Assembly (NCBI GenBank): GCA_963920705.1
Contig: OY987225.1
Location: 15,505,492-15,569,491 of the forward strand
DNA length: 64,000 nt
Direction: 5' to 3'
Source of the DNA: Odiellus spinosus
Lineage: Eukaryota; Arthropoda; Arachnida; Opiliones; Phalangiidae
Below the pieces are notes generated by a model, which did no database searches, was not told the DNA's origin, and worked only from the letters and a program-made list of their open reading frames with translations. Made by a program: the position numbers and the translations under genes. Shown piece by piece: positions 44,522 through 57,017 of this stretch; the first letter of the stretch is position 1, and each line of letters opens with the position of its first letter.

Positions 44522-45520
44522 CAATTGGTACTGCTTCCCATTTGATGTTTTTGGGCAATCTAGTCCAAATTCGTAATTAAGTCGTAGAAAAGGGGCTTAA
44601 TCCTAATTTGAAGTCTAAAACCCTGGTCAAGAAATACCAAGACAGATAAATAAATTTGGGAAGGCTTTGGGATCTCATAGGGGCCATATTTTAGACTTCG
44701 AAAATTCTGAAAACTTAATATTTTTGGCCGAGTCTATCTACTTCAAATTATAAATGGGATCAATGAGACTGGATTTTCCAAAAAATATTTTTTCGTATGA
44801 AAACCACCCCAATCTCCTTCCCAAATTTAATTTATCTGTCTTAGTGTCTCTTAACTAGGGTTTTAGGCTTCAAATTAGAATTAAGCCCCTTTTCTACGCC
44901 TTAATATCGAATTTAGAGTAATTGCCCAAAAACATCAAATGGGAAGCAGTACCAGTTCAGAAAAAAAAAAATGTTTCAATGACGAAAGTTTTTTATTTAA
45001 GAAATTCAACATAAATAAAATAGAATAATTTTGAAAAATAAATATTTTTGCAGTTTAAAATTGTTTCTCATTGATCCCGTTTATAATTCCAAGTAGAAAG
45101 CCTGTTGGGCCTAAAATATTAAATTTTCAGAATTTTTGAAGGTGACGCTCGAGTCTCAAATTTGGCCCCTATGAGACCCCCAAAAATTGAAAATATCTCG
45201 TTCTATGATTTTTTCCCAGTGTTTTCGTCATCAAATTCATATTCAATGCCTATTTTTCGTCTATCATTTGAATTTTTATTAATTTTAGTGTATTAATTCT
45301 AAAGATATTATGGAAAAGCCAATTCGAAAATTTAAAATTCAAAATGCAAAAAAATTATAACTTGAGAATTTTTTTTTTTATTTTTTTTTTTTTTGGAATC
45401 TGAAACTTGGTAAATATCAATTTCTTTCGCTTATATCTCCGTCGAAAAACAATGGTTGGAATTTAAAACTAGGCCCTTTTTCCTCAAGTCGAATTCACAT
45501 GGATTGACCCTGACCCTAGA
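43950..45520. mobile_element. Old fold-back of about 1.57 kb
   Basis: Left arm about 43950-44700 and right arm about 44820-45520 are diverged inverted copies. Paired landmarks are GTGAATTCGACTTGAGGAAA (43960) with TTTCCTCAAGTCGAATTCAC (45479), GGGGTCTCATAGGGGCCAAA (44281) with its inverse (45165), and CTGCTTCCCATTTGATGTTT (44530) with its inverse (44934). A run of about 31 T lies at 44491-44521. The arms have diverged far more than those of the 21492-26630 palindrome, so it is older. No coding potential or target duplication found. Confidence 0.75.
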
Positions 45521-45570
45521 GGCAACTTTTAAGGATATTTAAAAAACAGATAGTCGCATTAAAGGACAAA

Positions 45571-46248
45571 CGAAAACTGATGTATCACTTATTTCTTGGT
45601 TTTACAGTTTTCTGAATGTACGATATCGAGAATGTAAGAAAAATATCAACTGTTATTTTTACGCATCTCCTAAATATAGTAGAAAACGTTTAAAAGATGG
45701 AACTTAGTCGTCTGCTATGAAAAACAATGTACCACTTGCGTTATAATTGAGAAATAGCCGCTTTACCAAAAATCCGCCGTAATCATGTATAGTATAGTAT
45801 ATTAAAAGCGATTTCTAATGGAATGAAAGCACCAGTTTAAATTTCATTTATTTTTAGGCTGGATTTAGGCTGAGCGATCTTAAGAACGATTATGTTTTTA
45901 CTACGTTTTGAAGCGTTGCGAGTTAAATAAAGTTGGTTTCGTGAATAAAATGATATTAAACACATTTTTGAACAGCTGTGATCGCTATCAAAAGTATCTA
46001 GGCTGATTATATATGATTTCTCAGGGGTCACATGGTCTAAACGTAGCTAATTGGCCGGATGCCTTTTTTTGTCCATTGAAACACAGGCGGTCCATGCTTT
46101 TTCGTAGCAAACGACTAAGTCCTATCTTTAAAACGTTTTCTACCACATTTAGAAGACGCGTAAATATAAGAGTTGATATTTTTTTCTTCTGTTTTTGATA
46201 ACGTAGATTGAAAAAAAATAATACTAAGAAAGTGGTACATCAGTTTTC
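45571..46248. repeat. Second inverted repeat, arms of about 165 bp
   Basis: GAAAACTGATGTATCACTTA (45575) pairs with AAGTGGTACATCAGTTTTC (46230), and AAAACGTTTAAAAGATGGAAC (45683) pairs with CCTATCTTTAAAACGTTTTC (46121). The arms flank about 340 bp of unrelated DNA. It is probably another old fold-back element next to the first. Confidence 0.65.
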
Positions 46249-47129
46249 ATTTACCCTTTTAGTCAGACAAGTCATGAAAATCTTTGGAAACTGATTTGGA
46301 ATTCAATAATTTTTGGTTGTCGAGTGAGAGGCAGCGAAGCATTTTCGAATTTTTTTGTTTTTACAAAGGTTACTATTGCGTAAGAATTTTTTCTCTCCGA
46401 ACGCGAGTAAGAGAGTCAAAACGTCGAATTAAGGCTCTTGCTCACGCAGCAAAAGCACGCGACTTGAATTCTGAATAGGTTTTTTTTTAGTATACGCTAA
46501 GATTTCCCCCATCTCTACCGAAAGAAATTGCATTATGTAGCCCGGAGATCTTAGTGTACGCCGTAAGAGGCTCCTCCTCTAAGTTCGAAGGGCGAAAGAA
46601 TTTTTCCGCTTATTTTTATAAACTATCGTTATCTTAAAGGAATATGTTCCTCCCTGGGAAAGAAAAAACCCAACGAGATTCTTCTCAAACTACACGGTAT
46701 ATGTAATGTATATGAAAAATATATAAAATATGTACTTGGCAAAGCAGGTATGCTGAAATATTCTTCGTCGCAGACCTTCATATCTAATATTTTTTTCGCG
46801 TATAAACAGTTAAACCAAATTGTGATACCATTGAACGCTAAAATTCGCGATTGTGTATAGGGAAGAAAATGTTCATCGTGACGATTTTGGGAGCCTAGGC
46901 TTGTCAACTTTACCACGTATTTGAAGCGAGGAATTTAAGGTAAGATTGTGGTCGAATAAGTAAATATTTCTATTAGATTTAAATGTAATATGTTAATCAA
47001 TAAAACGTGTTATCAAAAACGAATACATTCCTATTTAGTTAAATAACGACTCTGGAAACAAGCTCTATTTTTAATCGACTGTTAAAATATCCTTAAATAT
47101 ATCAAAACTCGCTAAAGGTTTCACGGTAA
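46249..47129. other. No recognisable feature
   Basis: Frames at 46284-46478 (plus) and 46916-46629 (minus) have no conserved motif or splice context. Nothing recognised. Confidence 0.35.
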
Positions 47130-47597
47130 CAGGGTGACCAGGGAAAAAACTTGAAATTTTATTGGAAAAATTGGAAATTTAAAGGCGAATTATAGGACGA
47201 AATTGGATTGAAAATTTAAAATTATGAGAAATATACGATAATAATATCGCAAATATAGGATAATAATATCGAAAATATAGGATAAATAACAGCGAATTTA
47301 TAGGAAAAAATAGGATATCTTTTAATACGCCGTTGATTTAACATTTTTACCACATATTTATCGCTTTTTGATTTTCTTTAAAATCTTAATCTCTTCTGTT
47401 TTTGAATCGATGACTGAGTGGTAATTTATTTTTGAGAAATTTGAAATTATACTTTTATTTGAAAATGAATAACCTGATAACTGAAAAAAGTGAAAAAATA
47501 GGAAAATATAGGAGAAACTCTTCAATTATAAGAATTTTAATGAAGGCATTGGAAAAATAGGAAAAAAATTGGAAATATAGGAAGTCTGGTCACCCTG
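47130..47597. mobile_element. Non-autonomous element with CAGGGTGACCAG ends
   Basis: CAGGGTGACCAG at 47130 and CTGGTCACCCTG ending at 47597 are perfect 12-bp inverted repeats. The interior is AT-rich with many ATAGGA/TAGGAAAA phrases. CAGGG-type ends suggest hAT, but I could not find a matching 8-bp duplication. Confidence 0.6.
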
Positions 47598-47719
47598 TGC
47601 TAATTTACAGTTAATTATCAAAGTTTCCAAATAAGGCTCGAACAGATTTCTGATGACAATGAAAGTTCGTCTTTAAAATGTCAGTACTTGAATCAAAATA
47701 AATATTCAATCATTTTCAT

Positions 47720-48255
47720 AGAATATCCATAGACAACTAGGCTGTTTTAGATATTTTAATCTCGGATAAATAATTTAATACAATATCACAAATTATATAA
47801 ACAGGCGCGTATCAGATTTAACACGAATTATCCGGAGGTAAAATTTAAGCTTGATTAATAATCAAATTTGGCGTTTATTCAAACGGATAATTCGAAGATA
47901 TGACGTTTCTTGAAATCCGTGTAGAATGGAACATAATCATTTTATTTTAATTTAAATTGAAAGGAACAGCGACTAAATCACTTTATTCTAGCTTCGAGAT
48001 CTCAATTTCGGTTAAAATCGCGAAGAAACTCGAGTTTCAAATTTTCTTATCGGTGAATGAATAACTCGTATGACGTATCAATTTCCTATAACAATGAGTA
48101 CGAATAAAAAGTTTGCCTTACATTCGGATACGTTAACTCGAATAAGAAATTGACATTTTTTCATGAACGGATAACATCAGTTCTGATTGACATTCACGAT
48201 GGTCTTATTCAATTAACAAAAGTTTTAAGTTATACGAATTTCGAGCTCTAATTTT
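47720..48255 (+). repeat. Dispersed repeat A, near-complete copy
   Basis: The most complete uninterrupted copy in the window, useful as the reference for the interrupted ones. It runs from GAATATCCATAGACAACTAG through AATTATATAAACAGGCGCG, GTAGAATGGAACATAATC and AACAATGAGTACGAATAAAA to TTTCGAGCTCTAAT. No coding frame and no clear inverted ends. The class is unknown. Confidence 0.8.
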
Positions 48256-49289
48256 ATTGGCATCTTCGAAACGGATTTAGGCTCAGCGAATTCGATTTGA
48301 GAATTTTATAATTATGTGTAAATTACCGTGAACACTTTTATTAGTTAAGCAGTTAACTTTCACCAAGCTGGTTAACTTTATTAATTTCATTGGCACAAAG
48401 TTTACTGTAAAAACCAAAGACTATTCCACATGGATATCCAGTGGTGTTAAGTATCGGTCCTAAGTTAACTTCCACCACGGTTGGGAAGAATTAGCCGTAT
48501 CCATTTTAAGCAACCGGTTTAATGGGTTTTAATCATCGAGAAAAAGCCATGGTTCAAACTAGGGCTCGACGATTGGATAAAATTTCACCGTTTGATAAAG
48601 TTGTGCAAAAATTAAAAAAAAAAAAAAAAAATAAGAGATGAAAATCCTACCCCAATTACGATAAAAAATAACAATTTTCGATTATTACAAAATTAAAATT
48701 ATCAATATAACTGTAATCACGGAAAAATGAGATACATTTATCAATATAAGAAGTACATTTGTATAAATATAACAGTATCTAGCCATTTAAAATTTGTTTA
48801 TAAATAATTTTAGTACAAATTAATCGATTAACCACAATAACCGCTTATTCTGGTTTATCCGTGGTAATTTACCAAACTCGTAGGCGAGTTTTCGATTAAA
48901 TATAAGAACTGTTGAAATATTTTAATGGTGCAATTAACCAAAAATACGATACATTTTGTTTGTAACACGTATTTCCATATTAATTTCCAAGAATTTTGAA
49001 GATATCCGTGAAAGTAATATTTTCACCTTTAGTCCGAATAATCGATGCCCGTCATCGTATTGCTCAAAATATTTCGAAGCGAAATTTTATGAAATATATA
49101 ATTCATTCTATCTTTGAGCCTTTGTCCAATGGATAAACAGTGAAAAAAAAAACTTACAATATTTTTAAAAGTTTAGCCGTTGTGTGATATTTTAGACTAT
49201 TGTATTCAAATGTAAAACATTTCGGGTTAATCGTAAATAATCGCAAAAACTAGCAAATAATTTTGTCTAAACGCAGAGCCCTAGATCAA
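48256..49289. other. No recognisable feature
   Basis: AT-rich, with an A run at 48610-48630. No conserved frame or RNA gene seen. Confidence 0.35.
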
Positions 49290-50245
49290 AATATTTTTAA
49301 TTTTTTTAATTGATTTAATAAGATGAAATTATTTTATTTTAATTTAATAAAGGGAAATAATTTTATTTCAATTAATTTAATAAAGGTAAATATATTTGAT
49401 TTTAATTATTTATTAAAATAAATTTCTTTTCATTTAATTAATTTAATAAAGGTAAATATCTTTTATTTTAATTAATTTATTAAAAGGAAATATCTTTTAT
49501 TTGAATTAGTTTAATAAAGGGAAATATATTTATTTTGATTAATTTACTAATTTTAAGAAAATATATTTTATTTTGATTAATTTACTAAAAGAAAATATAT
49601 TTTATTATGATTAATTTAATGAAGAGAAATATATTATATTTTAATTAATTTAATAAATGGAAATATCTTTTATTTTAATTAAATTATTAAATTGAAATAT
49701 ATTTTATTTTAATTAAATTATTAAATTGAAATATCTTTTATTTTAATTAAATTATTAAATTGAAATATCTTTTATTTTAATTAAATTATTAAATTGAAAT
49801 ATCTTTTATTTTAATTAAATTATTAAATTGAAATATCTTTTATTTTAATTAAACTATTAAATTGAAATATCTTTTATTTTAATTAAATTATTAAATTGAA
49901 ATATATTTTATTTTAATTAAATTATTAAATTGAAATATCTTTTATTTTAATTAAATTATTAAATTGAAATATCTTTTATTTTAATTAAATTATTAAATTG
50001 AAATATCTTTTATTTTAATTAAATTGAAATATCTTTTATTTTAATTAAATTATTAAATTGAAATATCTTTTATTTTAATTAAATTATTAAATTGAAATAT
50101 CTTTTATTTTAATTAAATTATTAAATTGAAATATCTTTTATTTTAATTAAATTATTAAATTGAAATATCTTTTATTTTAATTAAATTATTAAATTGAAAT
50201 ATCTTTTATTTTAATTAAATTATTAAATTGAAATATTTTTTATTT
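49290..50245 (+). repeat. AT-rich minisatellite, 34-bp unit
   Basis: From about 49670 the unit is 34 bp, combining GAAATATCTTTTATTTTAAT and TAAATTATTAAATT, in about 17 near-identical copies; one near 50020 is shortened. Before that (49290-49670) the same motif is present in degenerate form. The graded decay on the left and homogeneity on the right suggest expansion at the right side. It is similar in theme to 52180-52765. Confidence 0.9.
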
Positions 50246-50453
50246 TGATTAGTTTAAAAAGCTTCAGTACCATTGGGTAGATTCCCATTGGACCGCCTAT
50301 CCCATTCGACCGCAATAACCGCACTTCTCCGGGTTTATGATTAGGTCCAATGGGACAAGAATCTTTGCTTAAATATACCCGATGGGATTTACATAATTAA
50401 ATTCCCGGGAGCGCAAAGATCAAATCTTTGCAAGTAAACGATTTGATGGAATT

Positions 50454-50633
50454 AAGGCCCGTTTACAAAAGAGCGGAAAGCTGAAGCGTAAGCCGATGCA
50501 TGGAACAATAACAAGAGGAGGCATAGTTTCCAAAATCTCATTTTTAAACGATGTATGAACCTATGCCTCCTGTTGTTATTGCTCCATGCATCGGCTTACG
50601 CTTCAGCTTTCCGCTCTTTTGTAAACGGGCCTT
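50454..50633. mobile_element. MITE with nearly perfect arms of about 75 bp
   Basis: AAGGCCCGTTTACAAAAGAG on the left is matched by its exact inverse on the right. Pairing continues through GCGGAAAGCTGAAGCG and CCGATGCATGGA to GAGGCATAG, leaving a loop of about 35 bases. It would fold into one long hairpin. Few differences imply recent insertion. The target duplication is unclear. Confidence 0.8.
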
Positions 50634-51320
50634 TATAATAATTTTATGGTCAATTAACTTGAGCACTAGACCCAAACATCTCGTAAAATATTAATGAAAT
50701 GTTATTGTTTAGAAAAACAAAATATTTTTAAATCAACGAAATTCAACTTTATAAAGCGAACTGTTGATTTTAATTAATATTTTCAAGTCATATTCATGAG
50801 ATTACAATATTTCCGCCGCTGTTTTAGGGTATCTTCTAGATACAATTTATAAAGAGATTCTTCTGGAAACAAGTTTTTTTAAAACAATATAGACTGTTAA
50901 GACACTACTAGAAATATCAAAACTCGATAAAGTCTTATAAGATATTGGTGGTTAATTTTTAAATTTACGAAATTAGGCTCGAAGTTCTGATTTTTTTTCA
51001 AATGTCAATGAAATGGCGCTTGAACCTACAGAGATGTTTGTTTTAGCCGGATGTACAGACTAACATGGGCACGCCCATTGACTTATAAGGGTGTGCCAAC
51101 GGAAACGCGTGAAAATAGATCTGTGTGCATCCGGCTTTATAAATAGCGCGCCAACATTAGTTTTCTTCACATGCCATTCTTATATGCTATTTCAGTGCCG
51201 TCAGAAACAAACTTTTGTAAGTTTCTTTGAAGCGGATTAAGGCTAAGCGCGAGTTTAGATAAGCTTTACGCGTTTTATAACACTCCAAATCGTTGAAAAA
51301 TAACTTGTTATAAAATAACT
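50634..51320. other. No recognisable feature
   Basis: AT-rich sequence with no gene or element recognised. Confidence 0.35.
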
Positions 51321-51990
51321 ATGGTTATGAAATAATGAGGAAAAAATATTTAAAAAAATCTACGACCGCACAAATTTAGTAAAACGTACTTGAAATTCTT
51401 AAATTTCTATAGAGTTCCTAGCCCAGCCCAACCTAACCCAACCTTACCCAAATTGACCCAACCTAACCTAGCCTAACCCAGCCCAACCTATGGGATTTTA
51501 ACATGGTTATGGACTAATTAGGATTAGGAGAGCTCAGAAAAATACTTATAAAAATCTACGGCTAGCAGAAATTTGGTAAAACGTATATGAAATTTTCAAA
51601 TCTCCATATTAAAAAAATACAAGAGTTCCTAACCCCACCCAACCCAACTAAAACCAACCTATGGGATTTTAACACGGAGATTTGAAAGTTTCATTTAAGT
51701 TTTGCTCCCATTTCTGATGGTCGTAGATTCTTTTATTTATTTTTTCTGAACTCCCCAGGTACTAGTAATAGTCTATCCCCATTTGACCCAATTTCATCTC
51801 CTCCAATCTCATTTCACCTAATTCCCATTTCGCACAATTCCATATAACTCAATTCACATTTCGCTCAAGTCCCATTTGACCCAATCCCATTTCGCCTACT
51901 ATCCATTTCCCCTAATTTTTATCTCGCCAAATAACATTTCGATTATTTTGCCCAATTCTTATTTCGCCCAATCCACTCTCAAGGTACATG
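51321..51990 (+). repeat. Diverged tandem duplication and CCCATTTCGCCC-type repeats
   Basis: About 175 bp beginning AAATCTACGACCGCACAAAT (51357) recurs at 51552 as AAATCTACGGCTAGCAGAAA, each followed by GAGTTCCTA, a CCCAACCTAACCC-rich run and CCTATGGGATTTTAACA. From 51775 to 51975 there is a degenerate CCCATTTCGCCCAATT array like the one at 28757. The frame at 51876-52160 is a product of these repeats. Confidence 0.75.
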
Positions 51991-52179
51991 CCTTCGCGAA
52001 CAACATCCTCTTGATCGGTTCCTTGGGCTCTTTCAATCATATGACTTCGCCCTTCCCCTCTAAAAATGTAAATCCCCAATATTTAAATAAATTTGTATTA
52101 TTATTATTACTTCTTGATGTATCTAAAGAACAATTTAATTTATTAGTTTTGGTAACCTAACAGCTTTTATTTTGAATGA

Positions 52180-52765
52180 TTTAATAAAGGGAAATATATT
52201 TTATTTTAATTTAATTAAGGGAAATATATTTTATTTTAATTTAATAAAGGGATCTTTTATTTTGATTAATTTAATAAAGGGATATATCTTTTATTTTGAT
52301 TAATTTAATAAAGGAAACATATTTTATTTTAATAAATTTAATAAAGGAAACATATTTTATTTTAATAAATTTAATAAAGTAAATATATTTTATTTTAATA
52401 AATTTAATAAAGTAAATATATTTTATTTTAATAAATAAAAGTAAATATATTTTATTTTAATAAATTAAAGTAAATATATTTTATTTAAATAAATTAAAGT
52501 AAATTTATTTTATTTTAATAAATTAAAGTAAATTTATTTTATTTTAATAAATTAAAGTAAATTTATTTTATTTTAATAAATTAAAGTAAATATATTTTAT
52601 TTTAATAAATTAAAGTAAATATATTTTATTTTAATAAATTAAAGTAAATATATTTTATTTTAATAAATTAAAGTAAATATATTTTATTTTAATAAATTAA
52701 AGTAAATATATTTTATTTTAATAAATTAAAGTAAATATATTTTATTTTAATAAATTTAATAAACT
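52180..52765 (+). repeat. AT-rich minisatellite, unit about 29 bp
   Basis: About 20 copies of a unit combining TAAATTAAAGTAAATATATT and TTATTTTAA. The left side is degenerate with AAAGGGAAATAT variants, and the right side is homogeneous from about 52560. Confidence 0.9.
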
Positions 52766-53062
52766 TTTTTATTACGAATTTATGAATTCAAATTTAATTC
52801 GGACACCAGTCTCCTACCTCTGGTTTTTTTCTTTCAGGTTCAAATATTTGTTAATTATTTTTAACTAATCTCAAAAGAAATGACGGCTTATTATCCGTGA
52901 TCGAAACATTGTCTGTTAAAGTGTATCCCTACTTATAATTCTCTATGATAACATATTCAGGGTTCATACAACATATTTCGCTGATATTTCTAGAAATGTT
53001 CAGATGCAAAACAACAAAAACAATAAAAACTATGATTTAGCTTACCGATTTCGTCCTTATAG

Positions 53063-53211
53063 CCTTTTCAGACGAGGCGTAACAAGCCGGTTTAAGCAGA
53101 TTTAACCACGGTTTATTCAAAATTAACTGAGGTTTATTGAACTGAAAAGGCTATGTAAACCACGGTTAAATCTTATTAAACAACGGCGAATTACGCCTCG
53201 TCTGAAGAGGG
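53063..53211. mobile_element. MITE, CAGACGAGGCGTAA family, copy 1
   Basis: Ends CCTTTTCAGACGAGGCGTAA and TTACGCCTCGTCTGAAGAGG are inverted copies. Inner stretches GATTTAACCACGGTTTATT and CCACGGTTAAATCTTATTAAA also pair. A second copy is at 61465-61598. Target duplication not clear. Confidence 0.75.
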
Positions 53212-53213
53212 TA

Positions 53214-54029
53214 TTACGTAGTGTCATTTCCCATGTCAATAAGTTGAGTCCCACGTACTCTTAAAAATATCCCGGATTTCTGACAAATATTTTTAATTTT
53301 CCTGATATTTCCCAGACGTTTTGTCAACATTCTATTGACACAGTGGTTGAAACCACTGGGTTTTTCGTTTTTGCCAATCCTTTTGTTCCAAACCGTCAAA
53401 TTTACCAATTACAATTGGTCATCAGCAACTCATCCAGCCGTCACTGGTCAATGACGAGTGCGCAACATGCACATCAACTAGGGTTACGGAACATGTCTAC
53501 AAATTGAAATGAAGGGTTTCAAAAATATACCAAAATGAAGAAGAAACGAATGATATTCGAATGAAAAGCTAACCCCTTGGGATAATTTTAAATTGAAACG
53601 TAATATTCAATTAAGAATATAACTAAAAATAACAAGTTAACATAACGTAAACTATTTTACGATATCGCTGAAAAATATTATGTAAGATATTTTATTTTAA
53701 AAAATACTTAAGAAATAGGTTAAGTCATGGGACGATTTGGTTTAGGTACAATTTATTCTCGCGACAGTTTCGTCTCGTGACGATTTGGTCTCCAGACAGT
53801 GTGGTCTAGTCGAAGTTTGGCCCTTGAACATTTGGCTTCAGGACACTTTGGTGGTGGAACGGTTGGGTGTATTGAAATCTAATTTATGCTAACCTAGTTA
53901 ACTAATCTGAAATAATTTATAAGTATAAAACCAGTTATTTGGAATAGGATAAAATAAAATGCCCAAACTCACTGAACCTAACCTAAACACACCAACCAAA
54001 CTCACAAAACCAAACCCAACTTAATCTAA
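53214..54029. other. No gene recognised; degenerate GACGATTTGGT-type repeats
   Basis: 53725-53870 holds degenerate copies of a phrase like GACAGTTTGGTCTCGTGAC. 53970-54029 is CCTAACC-rich and leads into the minisatellite. The rest is unrecognised. Confidence 0.5.
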
Positions 54030-55471
54030 CCTCTCCCAATTGAATCTAATCTCTCCCTGACTCAACCTAACCTCTCCCGACTCAATCTAGCCTCTCCGAC
54101 TCAATCTGGCCTCTCCGACTCATTCTAACCTCTGCCGACTCAATCTAGCCTCTCCGACTCATTCTAGCCTCTCCCGACTCATTCTAGCCTCTCCCGACTC
54201 ATTCTAACCTCTGCCGACTCATTCTAACCTCTGCCGACTCAATCTTACCTCTCCCAACTCAAAATAACCTCTCCCGACTCAATCTAACCTCTCCCGTCTC
54301 AATCTAACCTCCCCCGACTCAATCTAACCTTTGCCGACTCAATCTAACCTTTCCCGACTCAATCAAAACTCTGCCGACTCAATATAATCTCCCCCGACTC
54401 AATCTAACCCCTCCCGACTCAATCTAACCTCTCCCGACTAAATCTAACCCCTCCCGACTCAATCTAACCTCTCCCGACTCAATCAAAACTCTGCCCACTC
54501 AATCTAACCTCTGTCGACTCAATCTAACCTCTCCTGACTCAATCTAACCTCCCGACTCAATCTAACCTCTCCCGACTCAATCTAACCTCTCCCGACTCAA
54601 TCTAACCTCTCCCGTCTCAATCTAGCCTATCCCGACTAAATCTAGCCTATCCCGACCTAATCTAACCTCTCCCGACTCAATTTAACCTCTCCCGACTCAA
54701 TCTAACCTCTCCCGACTCAATCAAAACTCTCCCGGCTCAATCTAACCTCTCCCGGCTCAATCTAACGTCTCCCGACTCAATCTAACCTCTCCCGACTCCA
54801 TCTAAGCTCTCCCGACTCCATCTAAGCTCTCCCGACTCCATCTAAGCTCTCCCGACTTCATCTAAGCTCTCCCGACTCAATCTAACCTCTCCCGACTCAA
54901 TCAAAAATCTGCCGACTCAATCTAACCTCTGCCGACTCAATCTAACCTCTCCTGACTCAATCTAACCTCTCCCTACTCAATCTAACCTCTCCCGACTCAA
55001 TCTAACCTCTCCCGTCTCAATCTAACCTCTCCCGACTCAATCTAACCTCTGCCGACTCAATCTAACCTCTCCTGACTCAATCTAACCTCTCCCTACTCAA
55101 TCTAACCTCTCCCTACTCAATCTAACCTCTCCCGACTCAATCTAACCTCTCCCGTCTCAATCTAACCAATCCCGACTCAATATAACCTCTCCCGACTCAA
55201 TTTAACTTCTCCCGACTCAATCTAACCACTCCCGACCTAATCTAACCTCTCCCGACTCAATCTTGCCTCTCCCGACTAAATCTAACCTCTCCCGACTCAA
55301 TCTAACCTCTCCCGACTCAATCTAACCTCTCCCGACTCAATCTAACCTCTCCCGACTCAATCTAACCTCTCCCGACTCAATCTAACCTCTCCCGACTCAA
55401 TCTAGCCTCTCCCGACTCAATCTAGCCTCTCCCGACTCAATCTAGCCTATCCCGACTCAATCTAACCTCTA
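54030..55471 (+). repeat. Minisatellite, 20-bp unit CCCGACTCAATCTAACCTCT, about 72 copies
   Basis: The unit repeats without interruption for about 1.44 kb. Variants are single-base changes (CTGCCGACTC, CCCGTCTC, CCTGACTC, CCCTACTC, CCATCTAAGC). Some variants recur in the same order: the GCCGAC, CCTGAC, CCCTAC, CCCGTC sequence of units seen around 54910-55020 appears again at 55045-55160. So blocks of about 130 bp were copied, a higher-order pattern. The last 200 bp on the right are most uniform. No coding or promoter signal. Confidence 0.95.
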
Positions 55472-56371
55472 CCAGCTTAACTTAACCTAACTTAACCTAA
55501 CCAATCAAACACCTTGTTTATTGCCAACAGTGAGAACCGCAACTAGAATATGTTCTCTGTATTAAATTTTTAACATTAATATCAAATAAGAGTTAGAGTT
55601 TGTAAGTAGCTTAATTTTTAAGCTAAGCTTGTAGAATTTCTTATTTTTTAATGTAGGATTTTTAAGAACATAAATTATGACTATTTTAGAATTTCGTAAG
55701 CTTGTTAACTCTAAGAAACAATTGTACTCGCTCCTTGACTTTTGTTTCTCAAACATATGCCGTTTTTTCATCGTCACTATCGGAAATACATTAGAAAATT
55801 CAGTAAAAATATTGTTATAAAAATTAATTCTCTGAATTATCTCTTTGGTATAGGTTTATAATTAATATATTATGTTACAAACTCTCCCGTCCCTAGAAAT
55901 AATTGACCAAACTGTCTCGAGACCAAATCGGTGTGTCCTGCTCCCTATTTTGTATGGAGTAACTTGTTAGAAGTGACGTCATCACTATAACTAGAATCAG
56001 ATCGAATGAGATATCAAGAATCAATGACGGAATCAAAGCTGGTATAGAAGGAGAATTGAAAGTAATCGTATGATATAACGTTATCACCACCTATTAATTT
56101 TTTCGCAAAACTAGCGGTCAAACAGCTTCACATCGGTGCTTAAACTGGGATACGCGTTCCATCCCCATGGTGATAAATTACACAAAACAGGTTCTTTTAT
56201 CGGCTCGTACTACACCCGGTCTGCTTTGATAGTTTCTTCAAATCAACATCAAAAAGGCTTATACGTATGGTCACGATGCTTTTGGTTTGTTGATGTCTTG
56301 TACGAGATTCTACCTCTATATATTTCTTTTCGCTTAGCCTTGGGTGTTCTGACTACTCGAGGTAGAGCTCA
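55472..56371. other. No recognisable feature
   Basis: AT-rich sequence with short frames (55777-55562 and 56090-55893 minus, 56136-56381 plus) lacking motifs. Nothing recognised. Confidence 0.35.
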
Positions 56372-56620
56372 CTTTGGATAACCATTGATAACTTGGCTTT
56401 TTTCAGATATTTTAATCTCCGATAAATTGTTTGTTAATATAAAACTACAAGCAGTATAAACAGACGTATGGAATGGATATGAATTATCCGGAGATAAAGA
56501 TTGAAGCTTGATTAGTAAAAAAATTACGCGTTTATTCAAATGGATAATGCTAAGATAAAATATGTTTTTAGAAATCCGTGCAGAATGAAATTGTAATCTA
56601 AATTGAAAGGAAACGACTAA
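56372..56620 (+). repeat. Dispersed repeat A, truncated copy
   Basis: From TTTGGATAACCATTGATAAC through TTTCAGATATTTTAATCTCC, GTATAAACAGACG and GCGTTTATTCAAATGGATAA to GAAAGGAAACGACTAAAT. It lies about 400 bp upstream of the four-jointed start codon. Confidence 0.8.
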
Positions 56621-57017
56621 ATTTCTAAGTGACCTTTTCTGGGATAAGAAATACAAACGTTTAACGCGAAAACGACTGCTTTAACCCCTTAACTCGGATA
56701 CACTTGAATCTCGATAAAACTGCCAAATTAACAAGAGTATAGCAAATTTTTTATATCATCAACTGATAATTCTGAAATCTACGATTATTTTTGGATAGGT
56801 TCATAAGCGATTTCGTTTTGTGGTTTCTCTTTTCTTAACGATGGTAATATAAGATCTATGTATAACTTACCGAGAACGCTAGGTTCTTATAAATGTACTT
56901 TAAATAATAATCATATTCGTTTTTGATTACACGTAGAAAATTTCATATTTAAAGCAAAAAAGCTTTTTGTAAAAAAATTATAATGTTATCCAATGCTTTT
57001 ATATTTTTTCATAGATA

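Noticed and set aside
54030-55471. CRISPR-like array
   Set aside because: The 20-bp unit repeats without spacers, and the window is eukaryotic. It is a minisatellite.
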